From Pareuzebyella sediminis (lineage in GTDB: Bacteria; Bacteroidota; Bacteroidia; Flavobacteriales; Flavobacteriaceae), in assembly GCF_008367235.1 (NCBI RefSeq), contig NZ_VTZS01000002.1, forward strand, positions 868,001 through 932,000: 64,000 nt of DNA, given 5' to 3'. The notes beneath the pieces were generated by a model. The model saw only the letters and a program-made list of their open reading frames with translations, ran no database searches and was not told where the DNA came from. Every line of letters starts with the position of its first letter. The stretch's first letter is position 1. The translations under genes were made by a program, and so were the position numbers. Below, piece after piece: positions 16,713 to 25,792 of this stretch.

Positions 16713-17633
16713 CTAATTGATCAAGGATACACCTAGACCCACAGTGGTCTGGCGATGGTTGTAATCGATCAGACTTTCTCCATAGCCTTCAAAGACTTGA
16801 ACGTGTCCGCTAAAGTTTTTGACGATCGGAAAGGACCAACTGAACAGCAAACTGCCCCTGCTTTTGTCTCCAAAACGCAATGAATGCCTGCCGATGGCAG
16901 AAAAACGTTGCTGGCCCCAATCATAGGTGAGCGAGAGTTCACCTCGACCTACAAAATCCGATATGTCAGGATTATCGTCTATCTTGTTGCCCAACCGGAA
17001 CCAAGGTTTAAACATCACTTGCCAGTCGTTTCGTTCGAAGCCTACATGAAAGACCATACGGTTCCAACTTCTGGAAACGGGATCCGATTGTCCGTTCGAT
17101 TCGTGAACCAATGCCACTCCGACCATCTTTCCCGTGAAACCCAAAATCGAAAAGTCCACCGGAAAATTAAGAATGAGCTCGGGCTCATAGTTCAATTCCC
17201 GAAAAGGCCTCGATTCTTTTTTATTATAGATTTGCCAAAACGCTTTTTGTGTATAGGCCGCCCAAAGATCGCCTTTGCCCCAAAATACGTTATGGAAAAT
17301 CTTGGTTTTAAGACTTACTTGAAATTTGGCCTCAATAGGGTCAAGATCCATGGGTTCGGGTAGGCTGTTCTCCAAATTTTCACTTTGGGGATCTTTATTG
17401 GTATCCGTGGAAAATTTGCCCAACGTAAAATAAATGGGTTTGTACGAAGAAATCAGAAACGTACCCCGATGATGTTCGTCGTCTAGTTCCCATAATTCCG
17501 AAAGGCTTTTACTGTTCTTGAACACCCAATCTTTTTCAATATTGTTCTGTCCTGACACGCGGGTAAGGCATAACATGGCCATTAACAAAACAATGACTAG
17601 GGACATAATCGATAAGGACCGCAAATGCATCAT
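16713..17633 (-). CDS. pldA: outer-membrane phospholipase A
   Basis: An OMPLA-type beta-barrel with the catalytic block HESNGQSDPVSRSWNR, in which His and Ser (H-x-S-N-G) form the active site. OMPLA is a calcium-dependent dimer that hydrolyses phospholipids that reach the outer leaflet. The frame extends upstream to 17756, but I chose the ATG at 17633 because it gives a normal signal peptide (MMHLRSLSIMSLVIVLL to SGQ) and avoids the divergent gene starting at 17726. The next codon (17630) is also ATG. The mature size of ~280 residues is normal. The family call is strong. Confidence 0.87.
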   Translation of the reverse strand: MMHLRSLSIMSLVIVLLMAMLCLTRVSGQNNIEKDWVFKNSKSLSELWELDDEHHRGTFLISSYKPIYFTLGKFSTDTNKDPQSENLENSLPEPMDLDPIEAKFQVSLKTKIFHNVFWGKGDLWAAYTQKAFWQIYNKKESRPFRELNYEPELILNFPVDFSILGFTGKMVGVALVHESNGQSDPVSRSWNRMVFHVGFERNDWQVMFKPWFRLGNKIDDNPDISDFVGRGELSLTYDWGQQRFSAIGRHSLRFGDKSRGSLLFSWSFPIVKNFSGHVQVFEGYGESLIDYNHRQTTVGLGVSLIN

Positions 17634-17725
17634 GCAAAATTCATTTTCCCCATTCAGCGCAAAAATATACATTTGAAAAGCGCGAGGCCGCCCCTTATAG
17701 AGATTTAGGATAACTTTATTACTCC

Positions 17726-18085
17726 ATGAATCCTGCAGAAGACTACATACTTTCAAGAGAAGAACCCTTCCGAGGAATTCTACTTCATTTGCAATCGGTC
17801 ATTGAGCGTACCGTTCCCTTGGTGGAATTGAAGTTCAAATACCGTATTCCGTTCTATTATGTGGAAGGAAGGCCTTTTTGTTACCTGAACCAAAGTAAGG
17901 GCTACGTCGATGTCGGTTTTTGGAATGCCGCCCATCTTCCTCGCCATTTACAACTTATGGTGACAACGGGTAGAAAGGCGATGCGTTCCCTGCGCTATTC
18001 TCATCTGGAGGAAATCGATGATACTGTTCTAAGGGAGGTGCTCGAAGACGCCTTTAGCGTGCGACATGAAAAATTCTACAAGTAG
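17726..18085 (+). CDS. DUF1801-like protein
   Basis: A 119-residue soluble protein. The early segment PAEDYILSREEPFRGILLHL and the aromatic-rich IPFYYVEGRPFCYLNQSKGYVDVGF match DUF1801/YdhG-like proteins, a small alpha/beta fold of unknown function. The strand-rich centre and C-terminal helix are typical. It is transcribed divergently from pldA and converges with the sulfatase gene. No catalytic residues can be assigned. Confidence 0.75.
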   Translation: MNPAEDYILSREEPFRGILLHLQSVIERTVPLVELKFKYRIPFYYVEGRPFCYLNQSKGYVDVGFWNAAHLPRHLQLMVTTGRKAMRSLRYSHLEEIDDTVLREVLEDAFSVRHEKFYK

Positions 18086-18130
18086 TACACAAGCCACTGG
18101 CGATCTTAAAAAGGTACAGCGCTGAACGTT

Positions 18131-19741
18131 CTATTCGATCCATCCGTTTTCTTTGTAGAGTCTTATATAGCTGTTGCTCAGGTCATCACTGTCTTTATAT
18201 TGCTCTCGAAGCCTTTCTAATTTGTCTTTCAAAGTAGCTACTGTCTCGGCATATGCCGGATCATTGTAAACGTTATTGATTTCCTGTGGATCGTTTTGTA
18301 GGTCATATAATTCCCATTCATCCACATCATAATAAAAATGAATCAGTTTATATCCTTTGGTGGCAATGCCATAGTGTCGCTTTACCGCATGTTCCCCCGG
18401 ATACTCGTAATAGTGATAATACACGGCATCGCGATCCCATTTTTCCTTTTCACCTTTCAAAAGGGGCACAAGGCTTTCGCCTTGCATATCGTCGGGGGAT
18501 ACGATACCGGCCACCTCTAAAAACGTTTGGGCAAAATCGAGGTTTTGTACCATTTCGTCTTCGGTCGTATGTGGCGTAATCACATTGGGCCATTTGATCA
18601 GAAGGGGTGTTTTGAACGATTCGTTGTACATAAACCGTTTATCGAACCAGCCGTGCTCCCCGAGATAAAATCCTTGGTCGGAGGTGTAGACCACCATGGT
18701 ATTGTCGGCGAGGTTATGGTCTTCTAAATAATCGAGCAATCGGCCCACATTTTCGTCCACGGCGGCGATACTGGCCAAATAGTCTTGCATGTAGCGCTGG
18801 TATTTCCAAACGGTCAGGGTAGAGTCGTTCATAGATGGGAAGCGCTTGGCAAAATCTTCGGCTATCGGGTCGTAAATACTATCCCAAACGGCCCGTTGTT
18901 CTGGGGTGAGCCTACCAATGCGATTGCCTATTTGGTTCCAGTTTTTGATCTCCAAGAGGGCGGCTATGCTATCGGGTATTTTTAGGTCGTATGAAAGTTG
19001 CATGTGTTTGAGAATGCCCATTTCAGCAGTTTTAGCGGCTGTTCCCCTATTGTCGTACTCATCGAAGAGTGTTTCCGGTAAAGGATATGATTTTTTAGTG
19101 AACTCCTTAAAATGTCGGGGTGCTGGCATCCAAGTACGATGGGGTGCTTTGTGCAAGTACATCAACATAAAAGGCTTCGCGGTATCACGTCGTTTTTCCA
19201 TCCAATCCAAGGTAAGATCGGTAATGATGTCCGTCGTATAGCCTGTAATGGTGGTGTCTCCCGTATTGGTATAAAAGAAGGGGTTATAATAGGTGCCCTG
19301 CCCTCTTAGTATCTTGAATTCGTCCACCCCTTTAGGATTGTTCCCAAAGTGTAATTTTCCGAACATGGCGGTCTGGTACCCCGCTTTTTGCAGCAGTTGC
19401 GGAAAGGTAACATTGGTGGTATCGAAGGGCATACGGTTGTCGATTTTGCCATTGAGGTGCGAATGCTTCCCGGTCAGGATGACGGCCCTTGAAGGGGCGC
19501 AAATCGAGTTGGTCACGCTGGCATTTGTAAATAGCATGCCCTCATTGGCAATGCGGTCGATATTTGGGGTCTTGATCAATTTATCGCTATACGCACTGAT
19601 GGCCTGATAGGCATGGTCATCCGACATGATGAACACAATGTTCGGTTTTTTGGTATTGGTCGGCTTCTTCGATTTTTCGGAACACGAGACTAACAGTATG
19701 CCTGCAATGAAAAGACCGAGCAAAGTTGTTTTTGTTCTCAT
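18131..19741 (-). CDS. S1 sulfatase, N-acetylglucosamine-6-sulfatase-like lipoprotein
   Basis: A 536-residue lipoprotein sulfatase: signal with lipobox LLVSC (Cys20), metal site PNIVFIMSDDH, formylglycine motif CAPSR with Cys81, and C-terminal TSDQGFYLGEHGWFDKRFM, a pattern seen in GlcNAc-6-O-sulfatases and heparan sulfatases (S1_8/S1_11 groups). The lipid anchor would place it in the outer membrane. Its ATG overlaps the stop of the sulfatase gene downstream by 4 bp (ATGA at 19738-19741), so the two are translated together, probably to remove sulfates at different positions of one glycan. Substrate class is inference. Confidence 0.88.
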   Translation of the reverse strand: MRTKTTLLGLFIAGILLVSCSEKSKKPTNTKKPNIVFIMSDDHAYQAISAYSDKLIKTPNIDRIANEGMLFTNASVTNSICAPSRAVILTGKHSHLNGKIDNRMPFDTTNVTFPQLLQKAGYQTAMFGKLHFGNNPKGVDEFKILRGQGTYYNPFFYTNTGDTTITGYTTDIITDLTLDWMEKRRDTAKPFMLMYLHKAPHRTWMPAPRHFKEFTKKSYPLPETLFDEYDNRGTAAKTAEMGILKHMQLSYDLKIPDSIAALLEIKNWNQIGNRIGRLTPEQRAVWDSIYDPIAEDFAKRFPSMNDSTLTVWKYQRYMQDYLASIAAVDENVGRLLDYLEDHNLADNTMVVYTSDQGFYLGEHGWFDKRFMYNESFKTPLLIKWPNVITPHTTEDEMVQNLDFAQTFLEVAGIVSPDDMQGESLVPLLKGEKEKWDRDAVYYHYYEYPGEHAVKRHYGIATKGYKLIHFYYDVDEWELYDLQNDPQEINNVYNDPAYAETVATLKDKLERLREQYKDSDDLSNSYIRLYKENGWIE

Positions 19742-21057
19742 TTGTTTAGCGTATAATTAAGTAGAACTTCATTGAATTTTCGAAGGGTAGGTTGTACAGG
19801 TTCGGGAACGGCATGGAGGCTCAAGGGGTTATTTTCCAGTGGATCTTGCGTAAGGTTATAAATTTCTCCGTTCCCGTACAATTTCCATTCGGTGTTTTGC
19901 ACATAGTCCCGGGCTTTGAATTTTCCCCATCGGGGTGCGTAATGGCAGTAGATCCATTCTCGAACGTCCGCTGCCTTTCCTAAAAGCTGCGGATAGAAGC
20001 TTCTGCCATCCGTTAAAAAATTAGATGGCAATGGGGTTCGGGCGATTTCCAAGAGACTAGGTAGAAAATCGGTAAAGTCGATTAGGTTATTATTGACGCT
20101 TTGGGGTCGTATGGTCCCTGGCCAATTGGCTATAAAGGGTACTTGGGTTCCTGCCGTGGTCGTATGCCCCTTGTCTCCACGAAGGGGTCGACCGTTTACT
20201 AATGAAGTGACGTCCCTGTCCGTGCCGTTATCCCCGATAAACAGGATCAGGGTATTTTCACGAATCCCTAAAGCTTCCGTTTTTTTTACGATACGTCCTA
20301 CCAATTGATCCATATAATGTACCATTTCGCCAAAATACTTGGGATCGTTGGTTTTCGATTCGGCCTCAAAAGCTTTAAATTCGGGGTTGTTCGGGGTGGG
20401 CACAAAAGGATCATGGGTCAACACCATAGGGTAATAGATGAACATCGGCTCATCGACATGTGACTCCATAAAATTCTCGATATACTCCGTAAAGATATCC
20501 GGACCGTATTCTCCAGGGAACTTGACCGTACCTTTTTCCGCAATCCGTAGTAGGGGATCTTTATAGCGCTTTCCCCGTTGATCGACCTGCCATAGGCAAT
20601 ATGAATCAAAACCGTGTTGCTCGGGCCTTGAACCTATCTTGCCCCCAGCCAATTCTTGTTGACGCGCGTTGCCCAATAACTGCCATTTTCCAGCAATACA
20701 GGTTTGGTATTCAGAGGCTTTCATCAAATGTCCGAAGGTGGTCTCTTGAGGGTCTAGCAGACCGAAGCCTATATAATTACGTTGATTGTACTTTCCGGTC
20801 ATTAATTGTACCCTTGATGGGGTACATAGGGGGGTGGAATAGCACTGATTAAATCGCATACCCTCTCGGGCCAAGGCATCGAGGTTTGGGGTGCTATAGC
20901 TGTTGCTGCCATAAATGCTTAAGGCTTCTTGCCCAAGATCGTCGGCCATAATAAGGATGATATTGGGTTGTCTTTGAAGGGGTGTCCCAGTTCTCTGGGT
21001 TTCGAGACCTATTAAAAAGAAAGAGAGAATTGAGAATATAACAACGGGCGTATTCAT
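19738..21057 (-). CDS. S1 arylsulfatase-like sulfatase
   Basis: A 439-residue exported sulfatase. The metal site is NIILIMADDLGQEAL, the formylglycine motif CTPSR at Cys78, and the C-terminal block FIGDNGTD with KGHTTTAGTQVPFI follows the arylsulfatase A pattern. I chose the ATG at 21057 (MNTPVVIF, a normal signal peptide) over a TTG at 21084. Its coding end overlaps the start of the next sulfatase by 4 bp, so it is the first gene of a two-sulfatase unit; with the S1_7-like enzyme at 13215 this makes three sulfatases in 8 kb. Subfamily not fixed. Confidence 0.88.
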   Translation of the reverse strand: MNTPVVIFSILSFFLIGLETQRTGTPLQRQPNIILIMADDLGQEALSIYGSNSYSTPNLDALAREGMRFNQCYSTPLCTPSRVQLMTGKYNQRNYIGFGLLDPQETTFGHLMKASEYQTCIAGKWQLLGNARQQELAGGKIGSRPEQHGFDSYCLWQVDQRGKRYKDPLLRIAEKGTVKFPGEYGPDIFTEYIENFMESHVDEPMFIYYPMVLTHDPFVPTPNNPEFKAFEAESKTNDPKYFGEMVHYMDQLVGRIVKKTEALGIRENTLILFIGDNGTDRDVTSLVNGRPLRGDKGHTTTAGTQVPFIANWPGTIRPQSVNNNLIDFTDFLPSLLEIARTPLPSNFLTDGRSFYPQLLGKAADVREWIYCHYAPRWGKFKARDYVQNTEWKLYGNGEIYNLTQDPLENNPLSLHAVPEPVQPTLRKFNEVLLNYTLNK

Positions 21058-21111
21058 ACGGATCCAAGGTTTAGTCGAATCCAATGATACTAAAAATATA
21101 GGTAATATCTT

Positions 21112-23106
21112 TTATTTCCTAGACCGTTCGCCATCTTTTTCTAGTACGACCAAAGAATTCCGCTGAATGTCGGTCACGTGTTCGAATACTTTTTTAAGCG
21201 GTTCGTAATCATCCGCCAAAATATGGCTTTTGTTCAAAGCCAGTTTAAAAAGAATACTAATTTGACCGGGCATTTGTTGGTTATAAAATTCTAAGGTGAC
21301 TATTTTATCGCCCATATGAACTACTTGTTTCTCTGGTAGTTCGGCCACGTTGTAGCCCTCTGGAATTACCATTGACAGCTGGTATTTATACATTCTACCG
21401 TAACCAAGATCTACTGGATAATTTCGCTTTTCTAGCTTAAAGGGGTTTTCCTTAAAAAATAGCACAAAGAATGGATTGATATATACCCTGTTTCCTTGAA
21501 GTATATTGTCAACTTCAAAGCTGAAACGCTCAGAAGCCCTACGTTCATCGCTTCTCTCTTCATAAAACTCATGGGAAATGATGGTATAGTCATCGCCAAT
21601 GGATTGTTCCATTTGTTCAATATAGGCCTGGGGGCTGAGGCTTTTCAAATTTTTATGGGTTTCAATGGCTTCATAGCCTTGAGTAACGACATCAAGTACG
21701 CCTAAGGCCTTGCCTTTTTCCACATCGAACTTAACATTGGCGCGTACGAAATAGCTATTCTCGTTTTCCGGTTGAATATTGAACCAATAACTATCCTCTT
21801 TAAAGTCCATCACTCGGCCATAATGGTTCAACGCACGAAAGGGGAGCATACCGAACGGCATAAATTTGTCGGTGGCATCAAGAAGGTAGGTTTTTCCATC
21901 GATCTCTACTTTTGCAATGGCATAATTGAAATCGGACATTACGGGATGGTTCCTTTTTGGAAGACCGGATTCCCTAGTGGAAATCAGCATCAGATTGGTT
22001 TTAATGTCACCGGCGTTCAACAGATTGATCAATGACATATTAATTTCACTGGCGCTTCCTTTTCGTTCTTCAAATGCCTCTTTTACTCGGGCTTTTCCGT
22101 AGACTCCATACTGCCCGTCCCAAGTGTAATGATTGCGAATAAATGAATAGATGTTCTTCGCACGGATCAAGGGATCTTGATGAACCAATAGGCTGCCACG
22201 GACATTTTTCTCAAAAAAAACGTTTTTGGTAAGCTGCCTCCCGATATCCTGGTCTGTTCTGAATTCTTCATCGACATCTTTCCAGCTTTTGGTGTATTTG
22301 TCGGTAACACCGTCTAGACGATGGTGCTCGGAGAGTTCGAAGTCAAGGCGCGAAATGTAGTTTTTCTCCGAAAGCATAAATTGTTTTGCCGCCTTGAAAG
22401 CCGGAATGCCCCTCATGGCGTATTTGAGTACTTCACAATCGGCGTCCTTTGGATAACCGGCTATATGAAAACATTGCTTTTGAATCTTTGCCTCATTGAG
22501 GTCTAGTTTGAGGTTTCCGGTCAATGTTCTGTTATATCGATAATTCCCGGGAATCTTGGCATTGAACTCACTATATATTTTAGGAATTTCCGACTGAAAG
22601 GCCCATCCGTTAAAATTGAAAACAAACGGTGAGATCATCTTGTAGTTATATTCAAGAATACTTCCTTGTGTTGCCTTTGGAAAGGTAAACGATTCTATAG
22701 ATTTGTAATCGCTAACGTCCTTAGTAAAGATTTCCGATGGTAATACCCTATACTGTGTGCCGTCAACATGGGTAATTGCTTGTAGTTTTTTTATTTTCTC
22801 TACAGAAGAACCATTTTTATAGAGGGGTATTGAAATCGTTGCATAATCTAGGCCCAGTTCGTCTAGAACCTTAATCTTCGTATGATATTCTTTAACTAAA
22901 TATATGCGACGATTGATTACCTCGAAATAATTGTCGCCTCGTTCATAAAGCACTACCGCATGCGCCAAGGTATCTTGTTCATAGGTGGACAGGTTTTTTT
23001 CAGCTGTGGTGAGCGTTCCAAATGCCACTTTCTGCTGTGAATAACCCATCATGTTGGTAAGAACCAATACTACAGCAAAAAGGAAATCGATAGTTCGGAA
23101 AGACAT
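21112..23106 (-). CDS. DUF3857/transglutaminase-like protein without the catalytic cysteine
   Basis: A 664-residue exported protein: signal residues 1-24, a DUF3857 domain (about 60-215) and a transglutaminase-like domain (about 300-420). The latter has VRNHYTWDGQYG-type and NYAIAKVEIDGKTYLLDAT segments, giving the His/Asp side, but the position of the nucleophilic Cys reads GSASEINMSL with no Cys. It is therefore probably a binding or structural domain, not an active enzyme. A beta-rich C-terminal part follows. Close relatives are common in flavobacteria and have no known function. It has its own unit upstream of the sulfatase pair. Confidence 0.82.
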   Translation of the reverse strand: MSFRTIDFLFAVVLVLTNMMGYSQQKVAFGTLTTAEKNLSTYEQDTLAHAVVLYERGDNYFEVINRRIYLVKEYHTKIKVLDELGLDYATISIPLYKNGSSVEKIKKLQAITHVDGTQYRVLPSEIFTKDVSDYKSIESFTFPKATQGSILEYNYKMISPFVFNFNGWAFQSEIPKIYSEFNAKIPGNYRYNRTLTGNLKLDLNEAKIQKQCFHIAGYPKDADCEVLKYAMRGIPAFKAAKQFMLSEKNYISRLDFELSEHHRLDGVTDKYTKSWKDVDEEFRTDQDIGRQLTKNVFFEKNVRGSLLVHQDPLIRAKNIYSFIRNHYTWDGQYGVYGKARVKEAFEERKGSASEINMSLINLLNAGDIKTNLMLISTRESGLPKRNHPVMSDFNYAIAKVEIDGKTYLLDATDKFMPFGMLPFRALNHYGRVMDFKEDSYWFNIQPENENSYFVRANVKFDVEKGKALGVLDVVTQGYEAIETHKNLKSLSPQAYIEQMEQSIGDDYTIISHEFYEERSDERRASERFSFEVDNILQGNRVYINPFFVLFFKENPFKLEKRNYPVDLGYGRMYKYQLSMVIPEGYNVAELPEKQVVHMGDKIVTLEFYNQQMPGQISILFKLALNKSHILADDYEPLKKVFEHVTDIQRNSLVVLEKDGERSRK

Positions 23107-23152
23107 GGGCGAAAATTAATAATTGCCCTATACTAACAATTTTTCCTTGCTT

Positions 23153-23974
23153 TTATTGCAAATTATTCACCGTTTCCCTTAGGGCGGTGAGGTGGGTCAA
23201 AAGGCGTTCCAAATGGTCGAGGTGTAACATATTGGCACCATCACTTTTAGCTTGGGCCGGATCGAAATGGGTTTCCATAAAAATACCGTCGACTCCGGCC
23301 GCTATACCTGCACGGGCCATGGTATTGATCAGTTCAGGGCGGCCACCGGTAACTCCGGAAGCCTGATTCGGTTGCTGCAAGGAATGAGTGACATCAAGCA
23401 CCACCGGGGCATATTGTTTCATGGTAGGTATCCCCCGAAAATCGACAACCATATCTTGATAGCCGAACATCGTGCCACGGTCGGTAATCCAAACCCGATC
23501 ATTACCCGAATCGGTGACCTTGGTCACGGCATGTTTCATACTTTCCGGTGACATGAACTGTCCCTTTTTGAGATTGACGACTTTTCCAGTTTTGGCCGCT
23601 GCCACGATCAAGTCGGTCTGTCGTACCAAAAAAGCCGGAATTTGGAGTACATCGACATATTCCGCGGCCATATCGGCATCCGATTCTTGATGAATATCGG
23701 TGATGGTAGGCACTTTAAAGGTTTCCGATACCTTTCGAAGTATTTTCAAAGCCTTTATATCGCCGATTCCTGTAAACGAATCCACTCGGCTACGGTTCGC
23801 CTTTTTAAAGCTACCCTTAAATACATAGGGGATTTTTAACCTATCGGTGACATTAACTATTTTCTCCGCGATACGAAGGGCCATTTCTTCACCTTCGATA
23901 GCGCAAGGTCCTGAGAGTAAAAAGAAATTCTTGCTATCCGTATGTTTGATTTGAGGTATGACAGTTACATCCAT
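23153..23974 (-). CDS. kdsA: 3-deoxy-8-phosphooctulonate synthase
   Basis: A 273-residue KDO-8-phosphate synthase. It joins phosphoenolpyruvate and arabinose 5-phosphate on the way to the KDO of lipopolysaccharide. Family blocks are visible: LLSGPCAIEGEEMAL near the start, FKGSFKKANRSR (substrate lysines and the conserved KANR), QIPAFLVRQTDLI, LDVTHSLQQPN and ITDRGTMFGYQ. The absence of Cys in the usual metal position was not tested, so metal class is left open. Full length, cytoplasmic, one gene. Confidence 0.95.
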   Translation of the reverse strand: MDVTVIPQIKHTDSKNFFLLSGPCAIEGEEMALRIAEKIVNVTDRLKIPYVFKGSFKKANRSRVDSFTGIGDIKALKILRKVSETFKVPTITDIHQESDADMAAEYVDVLQIPAFLVRQTDLIVAAAKTGKVVNLKKGQFMSPESMKHAVTKVTDSGNDRVWITDRGTMFGYQDMVVDFRGIPTMKQYAPVVLDVTHSLQQPNQASGVTGGRPELINTMARAGIAAGVDGIFMETHFDPAQAKSDGANMLHLDHLERLLTHLTALRETVNNLQ

Positions 23975-24047
23975 TTCTTAAAATTTTTACAAAGATAGCA
24001 CTTAAGCGCGGCATACTTTTTAGATTTAAAATGATTAAGCGAGCATT

Positions 24048-24635
24048 ATGCACAAAAAGTTTTTAAGCCTGACCCTACTGGCACTTTGCTGTAGCTTGTA
24101 TGTGCTGCGGGCACAGCGAACGGAAAAGGGCAACACCTTCGATCTGATCGACCTTGAACGGCATCAGGTTTCTTTCAACCTTTTAATGCCGAGTCTTCAG
24201 TACGAAATTGGTATCGCGCGCAATGTAAGTGCCTCGGCCATTGTGGGACTAGGTTTGGCAACCCCACAGGAAGGCTATTCGCTAGCGCCAATATACAATG
24301 TGAAAGCCCGATTTTATCACAATTTTGAACGCAGGAAGGCACTGAACAAAAACGTAGCCGGCAATTCCGGTAATTATATTGCGGCTTCGTACACCCATTT
24401 TTTTACCGAATGGGAGCTCTTGGGAAATATGAATACCGGGGACAGTTCCCTCGATTTTATTGGAGCGGCCTATGGCTTACAACGCACTTTTGGGAACGGT
24501 ATAAATTTTTCTGTGGAAGCAGGTGGCGGTTGGTACAGACGCCATGACTTCAACTTGGGTATGGGACCCGTCATCGGTTTTTCATTAGGATGGACGCCCA
24601 CCAAGCGAAAATCCCGGAAACCAAGATTTGATTGA
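24048..24635 (+). CDS. outer-membrane beta-barrel-like protein, hypothetical
   Basis: A 195-residue exported protein: signal peptide about residues 1-22 (ending LRAQ), then alternating strands with many Tyr/Phe/Trp and Gly (for example SVEAGGGWYRRHDFNLGMGPVIGFSLGW), ending in aromatic residues and a Lys/Arg-rich tail. This is the pattern of small 8-strand outer-membrane barrels. No family is recognised. The start ATG at 24048 is 73 bp from the divergent kdsA. Function unknown. Confidence 0.6.
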   Translation: MHKKFLSLTLLALCCSLYVLRAQRTEKGNTFDLIDLERHQVSFNLLMPSLQYEIGIARNVSASAIVGLGLATPQEGYSLAPIYNVKARFYHNFERRKALNKNVAGNSGNYIAASYTHFFTEWELLGNMNTGDSSLDFIGAAYGLQRTFGNGINFSVEAGGGWYRRHDFNLGMGPVIGFSLGWTPTKRKSRKPRFD

Positions 24636-24652
24636 ACCAAAAGGGGGCCGAA

Positions 24653-25555
24653 CTAGTTTTGAAATGTGAGCCAAGCCTCGGCACAAGTGGCGTCAGGCAA
24701 CCAGCTTGCCCTACTCATGTTTCCGGGATAATCGGAATAGGGAAAAACCTCAGTACCCGTAAAATTGCCCAACCAGCCCGAATCTTCGGAAATGGGGAGT
24801 AGTCCGTTTTGGCCGGTCGAAATCCTTTTCTTTAAAATGGCCGAGAAAAAAACTTTGGCCAATGCGTCGGAGTTTTCCAGACTACTGAAATGCGTAGCCT
24901 GGGGTTCGATGGCAAAACTCCATAATCCACCTTCGCTTCTTTTGTCCAGAGCTATTTCCCTGAGGTATTCATTTCTTTGGTCGCCTTCCATCTCCCCGGA
25001 AAGAATAAGTCCGGGAACTGCCAAATTCTTAGGGGTTGCTTCTAATTGGCCCCCTCTGATACTGACAACGCCTACCACTTTGTTGGGCATGAAAACAGAA
25101 AAATTGTAGCTAAAATTCCCTCCGGCCGAATAGCCCCTCATGAGCAGAGGTAATTTGGAAATTGGGAGGATTCCTTGTGCTTCGGCAATCTTTTTGAGGG
25201 CATCGATCAATGCCTGTCCGCTCCCGCTCCCGGCAAGGGCATAGTTACTGGTTCCATTGAGTGATTTTAAATTGACACCCAAAAGTGCCAACCTCTCTTT
25301 TTGTGCAAACGCCTGCCATTCCGACGATTTCGTCAAACCAAGAGCGCTGCCATTATGATTGGTCAAAAGAACCAAAGTGGCACGTAGATCGTTGGTTTCT
25401 TTAGGAACCCATAGTCTAAATTCTGCGATATCGAAATTATTGTAAGGTGCTTCTGGAAATACGCGAAAAGTCCAATCGTCGATAAACTCACCGATGGGCC
25501 TTTCCGATTCCCCATGCGGTTCTTCATCCGAACAACCAATGCATAAGACTAGCAA
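24653..25555 (-). CDS. alpha/beta-hydrolase lipoprotein
   Basis: About 300 residues. A nucleophile elbow GYSAGG and a late His in ATHFSSLEN fit an alpha/beta hydrolase (esterase/peptidase type); the acid is not certain. The protein begins at a TTG and shows the lipobox VLCIGC almost at once. The frame stays open upstream over ~18 codons with KKNKYRFLLALP, which would make a normal lipoprotein signal, but holds no ATG. The start is therefore uncertain, perhaps a rare codon such as ATC near 25600. It converges with the barrel gene. Substrate unknown. Confidence 0.68.
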   Translation of the reverse strand: MLVLCIGCSDEEPHGESERPIGEFIDDWTFRVFPEAPYNNFDIAEFRLWVPKETNDLRATLVLLTNHNGSALGLTKSSEWQAFAQKERLALLGVNLKSLNGTSNYALAGSGSGQALIDALKKIAEAQGILPISKLPLLMRGYSAGGNFSYNFSVFMPNKVVGVVSIRGGQLEATPKNLAVPGLILSGEMEGDQRNEYLREIALDKRSEGGLWSFAIEPQATHFSSLENSDALAKVFFSAILKKRISTGQNGLLPISEDSGWLGNFTGTEVFPYSDYPGNMSRASWLPDATCAEAWLTFQN

Positions 25556-25792
25556 GGGTAAAGCCAGTAAGAACCTATATTTATTCTTTTTTTCGATAAA
25601 AGGCTGTTTTACTCAAAGATACCTTGTTTATTTTATCCCGCAATTTTGACACTAGAGCAGATCAATGATAACGCTTTTGGCTGAATGTGCTCAAAATCAG
25701 TATGATAAAAATAACATAAGTTTGTGTTTCGGTGCAGAAATAAGCAGTATCTTTGCGCGCTCAAAAGGGAAGGCCTGCATAAAATAAGGAAT

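Noticed and set aside
18286-20852. Many frames of 60-110 codons opposite the sulfatase genes
   Set aside because: Antisense shadows of the sulfatases with no domains of their own.
13215-21057. A complete polysaccharide utilisation locus
   Set aside because: No SusC/SusD pair, glycoside hydrolase or hybrid regulator is present among these genes.
25724-25792. 23-residue extension of TypA
   Set aside because: The extension has no family sequence; the ATG at 25793 has a good ribosome site.
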